Of a stretch of 64,000 nucleotides of DNA, positions 41,937 through 50,758 are shown one piece after another (within the stretch, counting starts at the first letter, position 1; every line of letters begins with the position of its first letter). The notes under the pieces are model-generated. The model did not search any database. It was not told where the DNA came from and saw only the letters and a program-made list of their open reading frames with translations. This stretch comes from Pseudonocardia benzenivorans CB1190 (GTDB lineage: Bacteria; Actinomycetota; Actinomycetes; Mycobacteriales; Pseudonocardiaceae): assembly GCF_000196675.2 (NCBI RefSeq), contig NC_015312.1:2542001-2606000 (forward strand), read 5' to 3'. The position numbers and the translations under genes were made by a program.

Positions 41937-44090
41937 GTGACCGCTCCCGGACCCGCCCCCGACCGGTCCCGGCTGCTGCGCCGCCTCGCCCTGCTGTGCG
42001 TCGTCGCAGGCGTCGTCGCGACCGGCTTCCTGGTCCCCCTCGGCGTCGGCATCGACGACCTCTCCTACCAGGTCCCGACGGTGTCGGGCGGACCCGACAT
42101 CGACCCGGCGAAGGTACCGCTCGCGACGACGGTGCAGGACCGCAACGGCGCGACGATCGCGACGCTCTACGCGCAGTACCGCACGCCCGTGAGCTACGCG
42201 CAGATCGCGCCCACGATGACCGCGGCGATCCTCGCCGTCGAGGACCGGCGCTTCTTCGACGAGTCCGCGCTCGACCCGACGTCGATCGCGCGGGCCGTCG
42301 TGAACAACGCCTCGGGCGGCGACCTGCAGGGCGCCTCCACGATCACCCAGCAGTACGTGAAGAACTACCTGATCGACGTCGTCGACCGCGACGACCCGGC
42401 CGAGCAGGCCGCCGACCGGGCGGACACGGTGGGGCGCAAGGTCCGGGAGGCCGAGATCGCGGTGCAGGTCTCGCACGCGATGTCCAAGCAGGACGTGCTC
42501 GCCGGGTACCTGGACCTCGTCGAGTTCTCCGGCAGCGTCTACGGCGTCGCGACCGCGGCGCAGGCCTACTTCGGCACCACCGCGTCGGCGCTGACGGTGC
42601 CGCAGGCCGCCCTGCTCGCCGGCATGGTCAACAACCCGACGCTCGACAACCCCTACACCCATCCGCAGCAGGCGCTCGCCCGGCGCAACGTGGTGATCGA
42701 TGCGATGGTGCAGGACGGGTCGCTCGACGCGGCGGCCGGCGCGACCGCCAAGGCGGCGCCGCTGGGGGTGCTGGCGAACGGCCCGGTCGTGCCCGGCAGC
42801 ACGTGCATGTCCGCCCGGCCCGACGCCGGGTTCTTCTGCGCCTACGCCGTCAGCTACCTCGAACAGGCCGGGTTCACCGACGACCAGCTCGCGACGGGCG
42901 GCTACACCATCCGCACGACGCTGGACCCCGCGGCGAGCCAGGCGATCAAGGACGCCGTGGACGCCGACGTGCCGACGACGCAGAACGGTGTCGCCAACAC
43001 GTTCGCCCTGGTCCAGCCCGGCGCGACGGGCCACCAGGTGCTGGCGATGGTGGCCAACCGCAACTACGGCACGGACGCGGGGGCGGGGGAGACGGCGACG
43101 AACATCGTCGCCGACCCGAGCAACGTCTTCGGCGCCGGCTCGTCGTTCAAGATCTTCACGACGGCCGCGGCGCTCGAGGCCGGCACCGTCGGGTTCGACA
43201 GCGCGCTGCCCGACCCGAGCTCCGCGTGCTTCCCGGTCCCGGGCTCGCGCACCTGCTACCCGGTGCACAACGACGGCGCCGGCTACCCGGACCCGATCAG
43301 CCTGCAGGACGCGCTCGCGACGTCGCCGAACGTCGCGTTCGTCGGGCTGGAGGAGAAGACCGGGCTGCCGGCCGTGATCGCGATGGCCCAGAAGCTCGGC
43401 CTGCGCACCACGCTCGCGTCCAACGACGTCGGCCGCCCGCCGATCACCGATCCGGCCGACCCGCTGTCGAAGAACCCGCAGTACGACCAGCCGCAGTCGC
43501 AGTACTACCAGGGCAAGCCGTCGTTCACCCTGGGCGACAGCCCGGTGAGCACGCTCGAGATGGCCAACGTGTCGGCGACGATCCTGTCCGGCGGGGTCTG
43601 GTGCCCGCCGACGCCGATCCTGTCGGTCACCGACCGCACGGGTGCGCAGGTGCCGGTGAACCAGCAGCCGTGCGCGCAGGTCGTCCCGCCGGGGCTGGCC
43701 CACACCCTTGCCGCCGGGCTCAGCCGCGACACCACGATCGGCACCTCCGCGGCGGCGGCGAGTGCCGCGGGCTGGACCCACCCCGGCATCGGCAAGACGG
43801 GTACGACGAACGCGAGCGAGTCGGTCGCGTTCGTCGGCGGGGTCGACGACTACGCCGCCGCGTCGATGGTCTTCGCCGACGGCCCGCACCCGCAGGAGGT
43901 CTGCCCGGGCACACCGGTGCACCTCGGGCAGTGCGGCAGCGGCGCGTTCGGCGGCACCGTCGCGGCGCCGCCGTACTTCGCGGCCATGAAGGCGATCCTG
44001 GGCGGGCAGCCCGACGTGCCCGTCCCGCCGCCGGACCCGGCGTACCTCGAACCGCGCGACGGCTCGTCGACGGTGCACGCCCCGAACTGA
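41937..44090 (+). CDS. Class A penicillin-binding protein (transglycosylase/transpeptidase)
   Basis: 717 residues: cytoplasmic tail, one TM helix (~14-36), GT51 glycosyltransferase domain (AVEDRRFFDESALDP with catalytic E; GASTITQQYVKN), and a transpeptidase domain with SxxK at S402-K405 (GSSFKIF), SxN in ATSPNVAF and KTG in GIGKTGTTNASE. It polymerises and cross-links peptidoglycan outside the membrane. GTG 41937 has a poor ribosome site; the true start could differ slightly. It is isolated, not in a division cluster. Confidence 0.93.
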   Translation: MTAPGPAPDRSRLLRRLALLCVVAGVVATGFLVPLGVGIDDLSYQVPTVSGGPDIDPAKVPLATTVQDRNGATIATLYAQYRTPVSYAQIAPTMTAAILAVEDRRFFDESALDPTSIARAVVNNASGGDLQGASTITQQYVKNYLIDVVDRDDPAEQAADRADTVGRKVREAEIAVQVSHAMSKQDVLAGYLDLVEFSGSVYGVATAAQAYFGTTASALTVPQAALLAGMVNNPTLDNPYTHPQQALARRNVVIDAMVQDGSLDAAAGATAKAAPLGVLANGPVVPGSTCMSARPDAGFFCAYAVSYLEQAGFTDDQLATGGYTIRTTLDPAASQAIKDAVDADVPTTQNGVANTFALVQPGATGHQVLAMVANRNYGTDAGAGETATNIVADPSNVFGAGSSFKIFTTAAALEAGTVGFDSALPDPSSACFPVPGSRTCYPVHNDGAGYPDPISLQDALATSPNVAFVGLEEKTGLPAVIAMAQKLGLRTTLASNDVGRPPITDPADPLSKNPQYDQPQSQYYQGKPSFTLGDSPVSTLEMANVSATILSGGVWCPPTPILSVTDRTGAQVPVNQQPCAQVVPPGLAHTLAAGLSRDTTIGTSAAAASAAGWTHPGIGKTGTTNASESVAFVGGVDDYAAASMVFADGPHPQEVCPGTPVHLGQCGSGAFGGTVAAPPYFAAMKAILGGQPDVPVPPPDPAYLEPRDGSSTVHAPN

Positions 44091-44187
44091 ACCGGCCGCG
44101 GCCGCCGCCCACCAGCAGATCGAGGCCGGCGCGAACATCGGCCGCGTCGCGCCGACGGTCGGGTAGCGGCCGTGGCCGCCGGGCGGG

Positions 44188-45000
44188 TCAGCGCGCCGGC
44201 ACCGCCGCGAGGAAGGCGTCGACGCGGTCCGCCACGTCGGCCGGCCGTTCGAGGTGCATGCAGTGACTCGATCCGGGGCCCGTGACCAGCTGGTACTCGG
44301 CTCCCGGGATCGCGTCGGCCACCGCCTTCGCCTGCCACGGCGGGGTCAGCAGGTCCTGCTCGCCCACGACGACGAGCGTCGGCGCCGTGATCGCGTCGAG
44401 CCGGTCGAGCGTGTCGTGCGCGAGGTCGGCGTCCCACTGCTCGACGGTGACCTGCATCTGCGCCTCGTTCTGCGGGAAGCCCGGCAGTAGCGCCTCGAGC
44501 AGCTGCGGGAGGTTCGGGTCGTCGAGGGCCTGCGGGGAGAACGCGATGCCGGCGGCGGCCAGCGCGGACTCCATGTCCCGGTGCACGTAGGGCAGTCGTA
44601 GCGCGGTCAGCACCGAGCGCTGGAAGCCGTCGGCGCGGGCCCAGGTGGCGTAGAGCCCGGCGGAGGCGACCAGGTCGGGACGGGCCAGTGCGAGCTCCTG
44701 CACGACGGCGGAGCCCAGTGACCAGCCGAGGGTGTCCGCCCTCGGGATGTCGAGCGCCTCGAGCAGGGCGGCCGCGTCCTCGGCCAGCGAGGCGACGGTG
44801 ATCGGGCCCTCGCCGCGGTCGCTGCCGCCCAGCCCGCGGTTGTCGAACGCGATCACCCGGTGTCGCTCCGCCAGCCGCGCGACGAGCTCGCCCCACAGCG
44901 GGAGCGACCCCGACGTGCCCATGACCAGCAGCAGCGGGTCTCCCGAACCGCTGATCTCGTAGTTGAGGGTGACACGGGTACGGACGGCCTGCGTCGGCAC
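44188..45000 (-). CDS. Alpha/beta hydrolase (esterase-like)
   Basis: 270 residues with the nucleophile elbow GWSLGS (S94), FDNRGLGGSD before it, acid in VVGEQDLLTPPW and histidine in GSSHCMHLERP. It lies 37 bp downstream of the Baeyer-Villiger monooxygenase gene on the same strand. A likely task is hydrolysing the ester or lactone made by that enzyme (inference from the common BVMO-esterase pairing). Confidence 0.9.
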   Translation of the reverse strand: MPTQAVRTRVTLNYEISGSGDPLLLVMGTSGSLPLWGELVARLAERHRVIAFDNRGLGGSDRGEGPITVASLAEDAAALLEALDIPRADTLGWSLGSAVVQELALARPDLVASAGLYATWARADGFQRSVLTALRLPYVHRDMESALAAAGIAFSPQALDDPNLPQLLEALLPGFPQNEAQMQVTVEQWDADLAHDTLDRLDAITAPTLVVVGEQDLLTPPWQAKAVADAIPGAEYQLVTGPGSSHCMHLERPADVADRVDAFLAAVPAR

Positions 45001-45037
45001 GTGTTCTCCTGTCTGTGCGGTGGTCGGGGTCGGGGGA

Positions 45038-46552
45038 TCAGCGGTACTCGAGGCCGTCGTCGAGGTCGGCGGCGGGCATCGTCTCCCGCTCCTGCGCGTA
45101 CTCCTTCAGGTGCGTCCACGGCTCCCGGTCGCCGCGGCGGAACATCCGGTCCCGCCCGCGCATGACGTAGCCGGAGCTGAAGTTGTCCTCGTCGATCCAG
45201 GGCAGCAGCGGCATGTCCGCGTCCTGCGGGCGCAGCGCGGGCACGACGGTCCGCGCTCCGCGTTCGCGCATGTGCGCGTCGAGCCGCTCGACGAAGTCCT
45301 CCACGAGGTCCACCCGCAGGGTCCAGCTGTGGCGCAGGTAGCCGAACGTGTAGACCATGTTCGGGACGCCGCTGATCATCAGCCCGCGCCAGGTGACGCG
45401 CTCGGTGAAGTCGACGGGCTCGCCGTCGACGCGGAACGGGATGTCGCCGAACACCGACAGGTCGAACCCGGTCGCGGAGACGACGACGTCGGCCTCCAGC
45501 ACCTCCCCGGAGGCGACCTTCACCCCCTTCTCGGTGAACTCCTCGATGGTGTCGGTGACGATCGAGACCGCGCCGTCGCGCATCGCGGCGAACATGTCGC
45601 CGTCGGGCACCATCACCAGCCGCTGCTGCCACGGCCGGTAGCGCGGGGTGAAGTGCTTCTCGACGTCGGTGCCCTCCGGCAGGTGCGGGAGCATCTCGGC
45701 CATCAGGAACGCGTGCAGGTCGGCCGGTGCCTCCGTCCCCAGCCGGGCGATCTCGTCGAGCTGCGCGGTGTACTGGCGCCGCATGATCTCGTAGGTCCAC
45801 TCCGGCGGCACGTCCAGCGCCTCGAGCTGCGCGGCGAGCTCGTGGGTGGTCGGCGGGGCGAAGTAGTACGACGGCGAGCGCTGCAGCATCGTGACGTGCG
45901 CGGCCTTCTCGGCGATCGCAGGGACGAGCGTCGTGGCCGTCGACCCCGAGCCGATGACGACCACCCGCTTGCCGGTGAGGTCGAGGTCGTCGGGCCAGCT
46001 CTGGGGGTGGACGAGGACACCCTCGTAACGGTCGAGCCCCGGCCACTGCGGCCGGTGCGGCGTGTCGTGGTCGTAGTAGCCCTGGCACATCCGCAGGAAG
46101 CCCGCGGTGAACCGCAGCCGTTCGCCCGTGTCCGCGCGGGTGACGTGCACGGTCCACGCCGCGTCGGCCGACGACCACTCCACCCCGGTGACACGGTGTC
46201 CGTAGCGGATCCGCGACGCCAGGTCGTCCTCCTCGATCACCTCGTCGAGGTAGTCCAGGATCGCCCCGCCGGCGGCGATCGACGGCCCGCGCCACGGCTT
46301 GTGCCGGTAGCCGTAGGTGAACAGGTCGCTGTCGGACCGGACGCCGGGGAACCGATGGGTCCACCACGTCCCGCCGCGGTCGTCCTTCGCCTCCAGAACG
46401 ATGAACGTCCGGTCGGGGTACGAAGTGCGCATCCGGTGCGCCGCACCGATTCCGGACACCCCGGCGCCGACGATCAGCACGTCGACGTGCCCTTCGTCCC
46501 GGACGTCGGGTTCGGCGGTGCTGCTCTGCTCGGTCGGCACGGTCGTCGTCAT
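45038..46552 (-). CDS. EthA-like flavin monooxygenase (Baeyer-Villiger type)
   Basis: 504 residues with FAD motif VLIVGAGVSGIGAAHRM (26-42), the BVMO-type fingerprint YEGVLVHPQSWP, and NADPH motif VVVIGSGSTATTLVPAIAEK. It also shows EAKDDRGGTWWTHRFPGVRSDSDL, given in part, and the ATGFDLSVFG motif. It resembles EthA/AlmA-type enzymes oxidising ketones or long-chain substrates. It precedes the esterase gene, and a GAF-Fis regulator is divergent, the layout of inducible ketone or alkane operons. Confidence 0.92.
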   Translation of the reverse strand: MTTTVPTEQSSTAEPDVRDEGHVDVLIVGAGVSGIGAAHRMRTSYPDRTFIVLEAKDDRGGTWWTHRFPGVRSDSDLFTYGYRHKPWRGPSIAAGGAILDYLDEVIEEDDLASRIRYGHRVTGVEWSSADAAWTVHVTRADTGERLRFTAGFLRMCQGYYDHDTPHRPQWPGLDRYEGVLVHPQSWPDDLDLTGKRVVVIGSGSTATTLVPAIAEKAAHVTMLQRSPSYYFAPPTTHELAAQLEALDVPPEWTYEIMRRQYTAQLDEIARLGTEAPADLHAFLMAEMLPHLPEGTDVEKHFTPRYRPWQQRLVMVPDGDMFAAMRDGAVSIVTDTIEEFTEKGVKVASGEVLEADVVVSATGFDLSVFGDIPFRVDGEPVDFTERVTWRGLMISGVPNMVYTFGYLRHSWTLRVDLVEDFVERLDAHMRERGARTVVPALRPQDADMPLLPWIDEDNFSSGYVMRGRDRMFRRGDREPWTHLKEYAQERETMPAADLDDGLEYR

Positions 46553-46625
46553 CTCGGCCCTTCCGGTCGGCGCTGACCCGGGAACTCCGGCGCTACGACC
46601 GTAAGCGGATCCGGCGTCGGCGGGC

Positions 46626-46644
46626 GTGTCCGGAAGTCGGACAC
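46626..46644. promoter_or_regulatory. Inverted repeat GTGTCCG-GAAGT-CGGACAC
   Basis: Perfect 7-bp arms around a 5-base spacer lie between the divergent BVMO gene and its GAF-Fis regulator, 74 bp before the BVMO start codon. It is the obvious candidate binding site for the Fis-type regulator. Confidence 0.75.
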
Positions 46645-46699
46645 GTCAAGGGGTTGACGCGCGGGCATGATGTGAGGACGCGCACATCGGGGGTGCTGC

Positions 46700-48456
46700 A
46701 TGCGGGATGCCCTGGCCGACATCAGGATGCTCACGTCCGCACGGGCGGGGTTCCTCGCCAGGGCCGCCCCCCACCTGCCGGGGTCCCACGGCAGGTCGTG
46801 GCGTCGTGGCGGCGCAGCGTCGAGAGCGGGGTCGACCCCGGTGAGCTGGTCAGCGACTACGACCCGGGCCTGGACTTCGGCTCGCGGCTGGTCCACTGCG
46901 CGCGCCCGGTGATCGAACAGCTCGCCGACCAGATCGCCGACATCCCGGTCTGCGTCGCCCTCACCGACGACCGCGCGCGGCTGCTCGTGCGCCGGGACAC
47001 GACCCCGTGGGTCGGCAGGCTCGCCGACGACAACTACTTCGCGGCGGGCTTCGACTACGCCGAGGGCCGGGTCGGTACGAACGGCGTGGGCACGGTGCTG
47101 GAGTCGGGGGAGTCGCTGCACGTCGTCGGGGCCGAGCACTTCGTCGAGCGACTGCAGCCCTACGCGTGCGCGGGCGCACCCGTGCGCGACCCGGTGACCG
47201 GCCGGATCGAGGGGGTGCTCGACATCAGCTGCGAGACCCGGTACTCCTCGCCGGTCCTGCACTCCCTGGTGCGCACGGCCGCCGCGCGGATCCAGGACAA
47301 CCTGCTGAGCGACCGGGACGAGGCCCAGCGCGTGCTGTTCGAGACCTACTCCCGCCTCGACGCCCGCAGCCGGCACGCGGTCCTGGCCGTGGGGACCCGG
47401 GCCGTCGTCGCGAACGCGGCGATGCAGACCCTGCTCGATCCCCACGACCTGCAGGCGCTGCAGGACCACATGCGGTTCGTGATGCGCCGCGCGAGGTCGT
47501 TCGACGACGTGGTGTCGCTGCCGAGCGGGGCCCAGGTGCGGCTGCGCGCCCGGGTCGTCGAGCTGGGGGCCGACGTCGCGGGACTCGTCGGGACGGTGGC
47601 GCTCGTCCGGGAGGTCGACGGGCCCGCGGCGGTGGGGTCGGTGGCGGCGCGCCTCGACGGGACGCCCCCGGGCGACGGCCGGTCCCCGGCGTGGCGGACG
47701 GCTCGGGACGGCGTGGCGGACGCGCTGCGGGCCGGCCGGGCGCTGCTCGTCGTCGGGGAACCGGGGAGCGGGCGGACCCGGCTGCTCACCGACCTCGCCG
47801 GACGGCGGAGCGGGCCGGGTGCGGACGTCGTGGCGGCCGCGGACGTCACGGCCCGACCCGCCGGGGCCCTCGCCCGGATCCGGTCGCTGGACGGGGGCAC
47901 CCTGCTCGTGCTGCGCGACGTGGACGCGCTGACGCCCGCCGCACTCGGGATCCTCGACGAGGTCGTCGCCGACCTGCTCGCCGCCGGCCGCCCCGTCGCC
48001 GCCACCGCCGCGACCCCGCCGCGCCACGACGGGCTGCTCGCCCGGTTCCGCAGCTCGGTCACCGTGCCGCCGCTGCGTGCCCGCGTCGTCGACCTGCCCG
48101 AGCTGGTCGCGACGATCCTCGGCGAGCTCGCCCCGCACCGGGAGGTCGGCGTGTCCGCGGAGGCGATGCGCACGCTCGCCCGGCACGGCTGGCCCGGCAA
48201 CGTCGCGGAGCTGCGCGCGGCGCTTGCGGCGGCGCTGGACCGCCGGCCCGTCGGGACCATCGAGGTGGCCGACCTGCCCGGCTCGTGCCAGAGCATGCCG
48301 CGCAGCGCGTTGCGGGCCGTCGACCGGGTCGAGCGCGACGCCATCGTCGACGCCCTGCGCGCCGTCGGCGGCAACCGGGTCGCCGCGGCCGCCGCGCTCG
48401 GTCTCGCCCGCTCGACGCTCTACCGCAAGATCCGCCAGTACGGCATCACCGGGTGA
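46700..48456 (+). CDS. GAF-Fis regulator (AcoR/MimR-like), apparent frameshift near the N-terminus
   Basis: The main frame encodes VVASWRRSVESGVDPGELVS, a GAF domain (ARLLVRRDTTPWVGRLADDN; GRVGTNGVGTVLESGESLHV), a degenerate AAA region (GEPGSGRTRLLTDLAG; WPGNVAELRAAL) and a C-terminal Fis HTH (GGNRVAAAAALGLARSTLYR). The expected N-terminus MRDALADIRMLTSARAGFLA is in another frame from ATG 46700 and must shift by one base near the six-C run at 46767-46772 to join VRQ/PRQVVASWRR. This is either a sequencing error or a recent mutation. The sigma-54 contact loop GAFTGA is absent, as usual in actinobacterial members. Confidence 0.85.
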
Positions 48457-48539
48457 CGCGGCCGCCCGGCGTCCGTGCCGCGGTCGTGTCGGCGGTGGCT
48501 GCGGCGCGGCGGCGGGGCGGCGGCGGGGCGGCGGCGGGG

Positions 48540-48875
48540 TCAGGCCTCCCACTGGTGCAGTGTCGAGAGCAGGACGGCGTTGACCGCCATGACGGCGGCC
48601 AGCACGATCGCCGGCACGAGCGCGCCCGTCACGCCCAGCAGCACCGCCGCCAGCGCGAACACACCCAGCTCCACGGGGATGCGGGCGGGCGTCGGCAGCC
48701 GCCGCGCGGAGCGCGGCGCGCACCACAGCGCCCACACGGCGATCGCCGCCGCGGGCAGCAGGACCGCTGCGACGACCGCGCCGGCACCGTCGAACAGCCG
48801 GGCGCCCGCGTAGCCGAGCGCGACGAAGGCGCAGAGCTCGAGCAGGAACTTGAGTGCGAGGTTCGCGGCGCGCAT
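48540..48875 (-). CDS. YrdB/DUF2568-like small membrane protein
   Basis: 111 residues with four hydrophobic segments: NLALKFLLELCAFVALGYAG, VVAAVLLPAAAIAVWALWCA, PVELGVFALAAVLLG and PAIVLAAVMAVNAVLL. The opening LAL.FLLEL..F.ALGYWG-type pattern is that of DUF2568 (YrdB). ATG 48875 is preceded by GGAGA. Function unknown. Confidence 0.8.
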   Translation of the reverse strand: MRAANLALKFLLELCAFVALGYAGARLFDGAGAVVAAVLLPAAAIAVWALWCAPRSARRLPTPARIPVELGVFALAAVLLGVTGALVPAIVLAAVMAVNAVLLSTLHQWEA

Positions 48876-49088
48876 GGGTCTGGTCTCCGGTCGGCGGGCG
48901 GCCCGGGTCGGCAGCCGGCCGGGCGAATGGGTACGACCATCGTGGCCCCACGGCCGCCGAACCCGGTCACGCGGCCGACCGCGGCCGCGTGCCGTCTCAG
49001 CAGACATCGAGGACGTTCACAGCGACGTCTTCCTTTCGCCGCGTACCACGGACGACGAGGGCAACCGATCCCGATCCCGAGGTGCGTC

Positions 49089-50390
49089 ATGCAGAACCGT
49101 CCCGACGACGACGAGGCCCGGACCGACCGGCCGCAGCCCGACGACCGGCCACAGCCCGGCGACCAGGCCCGACCCGACGACCACGCCCGACCCGGCGCCG
49201 CGTCCCGGTCCGGCCGGCCGCGCCGCCGGTCGCGGGCCGTCGCCGCCGCGGCGGCCGCGGCGGCGGCCGTCCTGGGTGCGGGGGCCGTCACGGCCGGTGT
49301 CGTGGGCACCGGTGCGGTGACGACCGTCGCGTCCGGCACGGCGCAAGCCGCGCGGCACGTCGCCCTGCCGCCCGGCGCCGGGGACGACGGCTCGGGGACG
49401 GGCGGCCCGACCCGCGCCGCGACGGCCCAGGAGGAGGTCGGCGTCGTCGACATCGACACCGTCCTCGACTACGGCACCGGGCGCGCCGCGGGTACCGGCC
49501 TGGTGCTGACCGCCGACGGCGAGGTTCTCACCAACAACCACGTCGTCGCGGACGCCACGTCGATCACCGTCACCGTGGTCGGGACGGGCGCGAGCTACCG
49601 GGCGTCGGTCGTCGGCACCGACGCCACCGACGACGTCGCCGTGCTCCGGCTCGCCGACGCCTCCGGCCTCACGCCCGCGGTCCTGGCGAGTTCGGCCCAG
49701 CAGGCCGCCGTCGCGCCCGGTACGGCCGTGACCGCGGTCGGCAACGCGGGCGGCGTCGGCGGGACGCCCAGCGCCGCGCCGGGAACCGTGCTCGCGCTCG
49801 ACCAGGCCATCACGGCGGGCGACGAGTCGGGCGGCGACTCCGAGCAGCTCACGGGCATGATCGAGGTCGACGCGGCGATCGAGGCGGGCGACTCCGGCGG
49901 CCCGCTCTACGCCGGCGGCGCGGTCGTCGGGATCGACACGGCGGCGTCGTCGGCCTCGTCCGGGCCGTCGTTCCGGACCGCGGCGCTGCCGGGCTCGTCG
50001 TCGGGCACCGTCGGCTTCGCCATCCCGATCGGGACGGCACTCGACATCGCCCAGCAGATCACCTCCGGTGAGCAGAGCGACGCGATCACCCAGGGCACCC
50101 CGGCGTTCCTCGGGGTCGAGCTGGCGCAGGGCGCGGGCGGTGTGGCCGACCCGGCAGCCGAGGGCGCCGTCGTCTCGGGCGTCGTGCCGGGCGGGCCCGC
50201 CGCCGCGGCGGGGCTGGCGGCGGGCGACGTCGTCACGTCCGTCGGCGCGACGCCGGTCGACGGCCCCGACGCGCTCTCGGCGGCACTGGCCGCGCACCGG
50301 CCCGGCGACCACGTGGAGATCGGCTGGTCGGACGCGTCGGGGAGCGCGCGGACGGCGACCGTGACGCTCGCCGCGGGCCCCGCGGCCTGA
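49089..50390 (+). CDS. HtrA/DegP-type trypsin-like serine protease with PDZ domain
   Basis: 433 residues. A ~50-residue acidic/proline cytoplasmic tail is followed by a basic RPRRRSR and one TM helix (~55-80). The protease domain has H151 (LTNNHVV), D182 (TDDVAVL) and S269 (GDSGGP). A PDZ domain (~335-430: GVVPGGPAAAAGLAAGDVVT) follows. It degrades damaged envelope proteins, typically under extracytoplasmic stress. ATG 49089 follows GAGGTG. A hairpin terminator lies past the stop. Confidence 0.93.
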   Translation: MQNRPDDDEARTDRPQPDDRPQPGDQARPDDHARPGAASRSGRPRRRSRAVAAAAAAAAAVLGAGAVTAGVVGTGAVTTVASGTAQAARHVALPPGAGDDGSGTGGPTRAATAQEEVGVVDIDTVLDYGTGRAAGTGLVLTADGEVLTNNHVVADATSITVTVVGTGASYRASVVGTDATDDVAVLRLADASGLTPAVLASSAQQAAVAPGTAVTAVGNAGGVGGTPSAAPGTVLALDQAITAGDESGGDSEQLTGMIEVDAAIEAGDSGGPLYAGGAVVGIDTAASSASSGPSFRTAALPGSSSGTVGFAIPIGTALDIAQQITSGEQSDAITQGTPAFLGVELAQGAGGVADPAAEGAVVSGVVPGGPAAAAGLAAGDVVTSVGATPVDGPDALSAALAAHRPGDHVEIGWSDASGSARTATVTLAAGPAA

Positions 50391-50457
50391 CCCGCGCTCC
50401 GCCACGAACGGGTGACCTGGCACGCCGGATCCGGGTTCCGCCGCGTTGTCCGGGTAC

Positions 50458-50490
50458 GGGGCCTCCACAGGGGGGCCAGTCGGAGGCCCC
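50458..50490. terminator. Hairpin terminator downstream of the htrA-like gene
   Basis: Perfect arms GGGGCCTCC (50458-50466) and GGAGGCCCC (50482-50490) enclose a 15-base loop in the 368-bp gap before the antiporter gene. Confidence 0.55.
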
Positions 50491-50493
50491 GGA

Positions 50494-50572
50494 CGGAGGA
50501 CGGTCCCGGGCCGCGCATCGCCCTTCTCGCGCGGTACCGGCGGGAGCGTTCCGGCCCGGGACCGGTCCTCCG
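50494..50572. repeat. Long near-perfect inverted repeat
   Basis: CGGAGGACGGTCCCGGGCC (50494-50512) and GGCCCGGGACCGGTCCTCCG (50553-50572) pair over 19 positions with a single bulged base, spaced by 40 bp. Together with the preceding hairpin it fills the gap 50391-50758, which has no gene. It could be a second terminator or a structured RNA. Confidence 0.7.
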
Positions 50573-50758
50573 TCGCCGGCCCCGGAGCGGGCCGCCCGGG
50601 GCGAGCCGACACGGCCGCCACCGCCACGCCCCGCGGCAGCGCATCCACCGCCGCCCGCTGCGCGGCTAACGATCGCGGAGGCCCGACCGAGACCGTGTCG
50701 GGGCGGCCCCGAACGGTGGTGCGCCCGGCGGACCACGGCGCGAGGAGACCCCGGGAGC

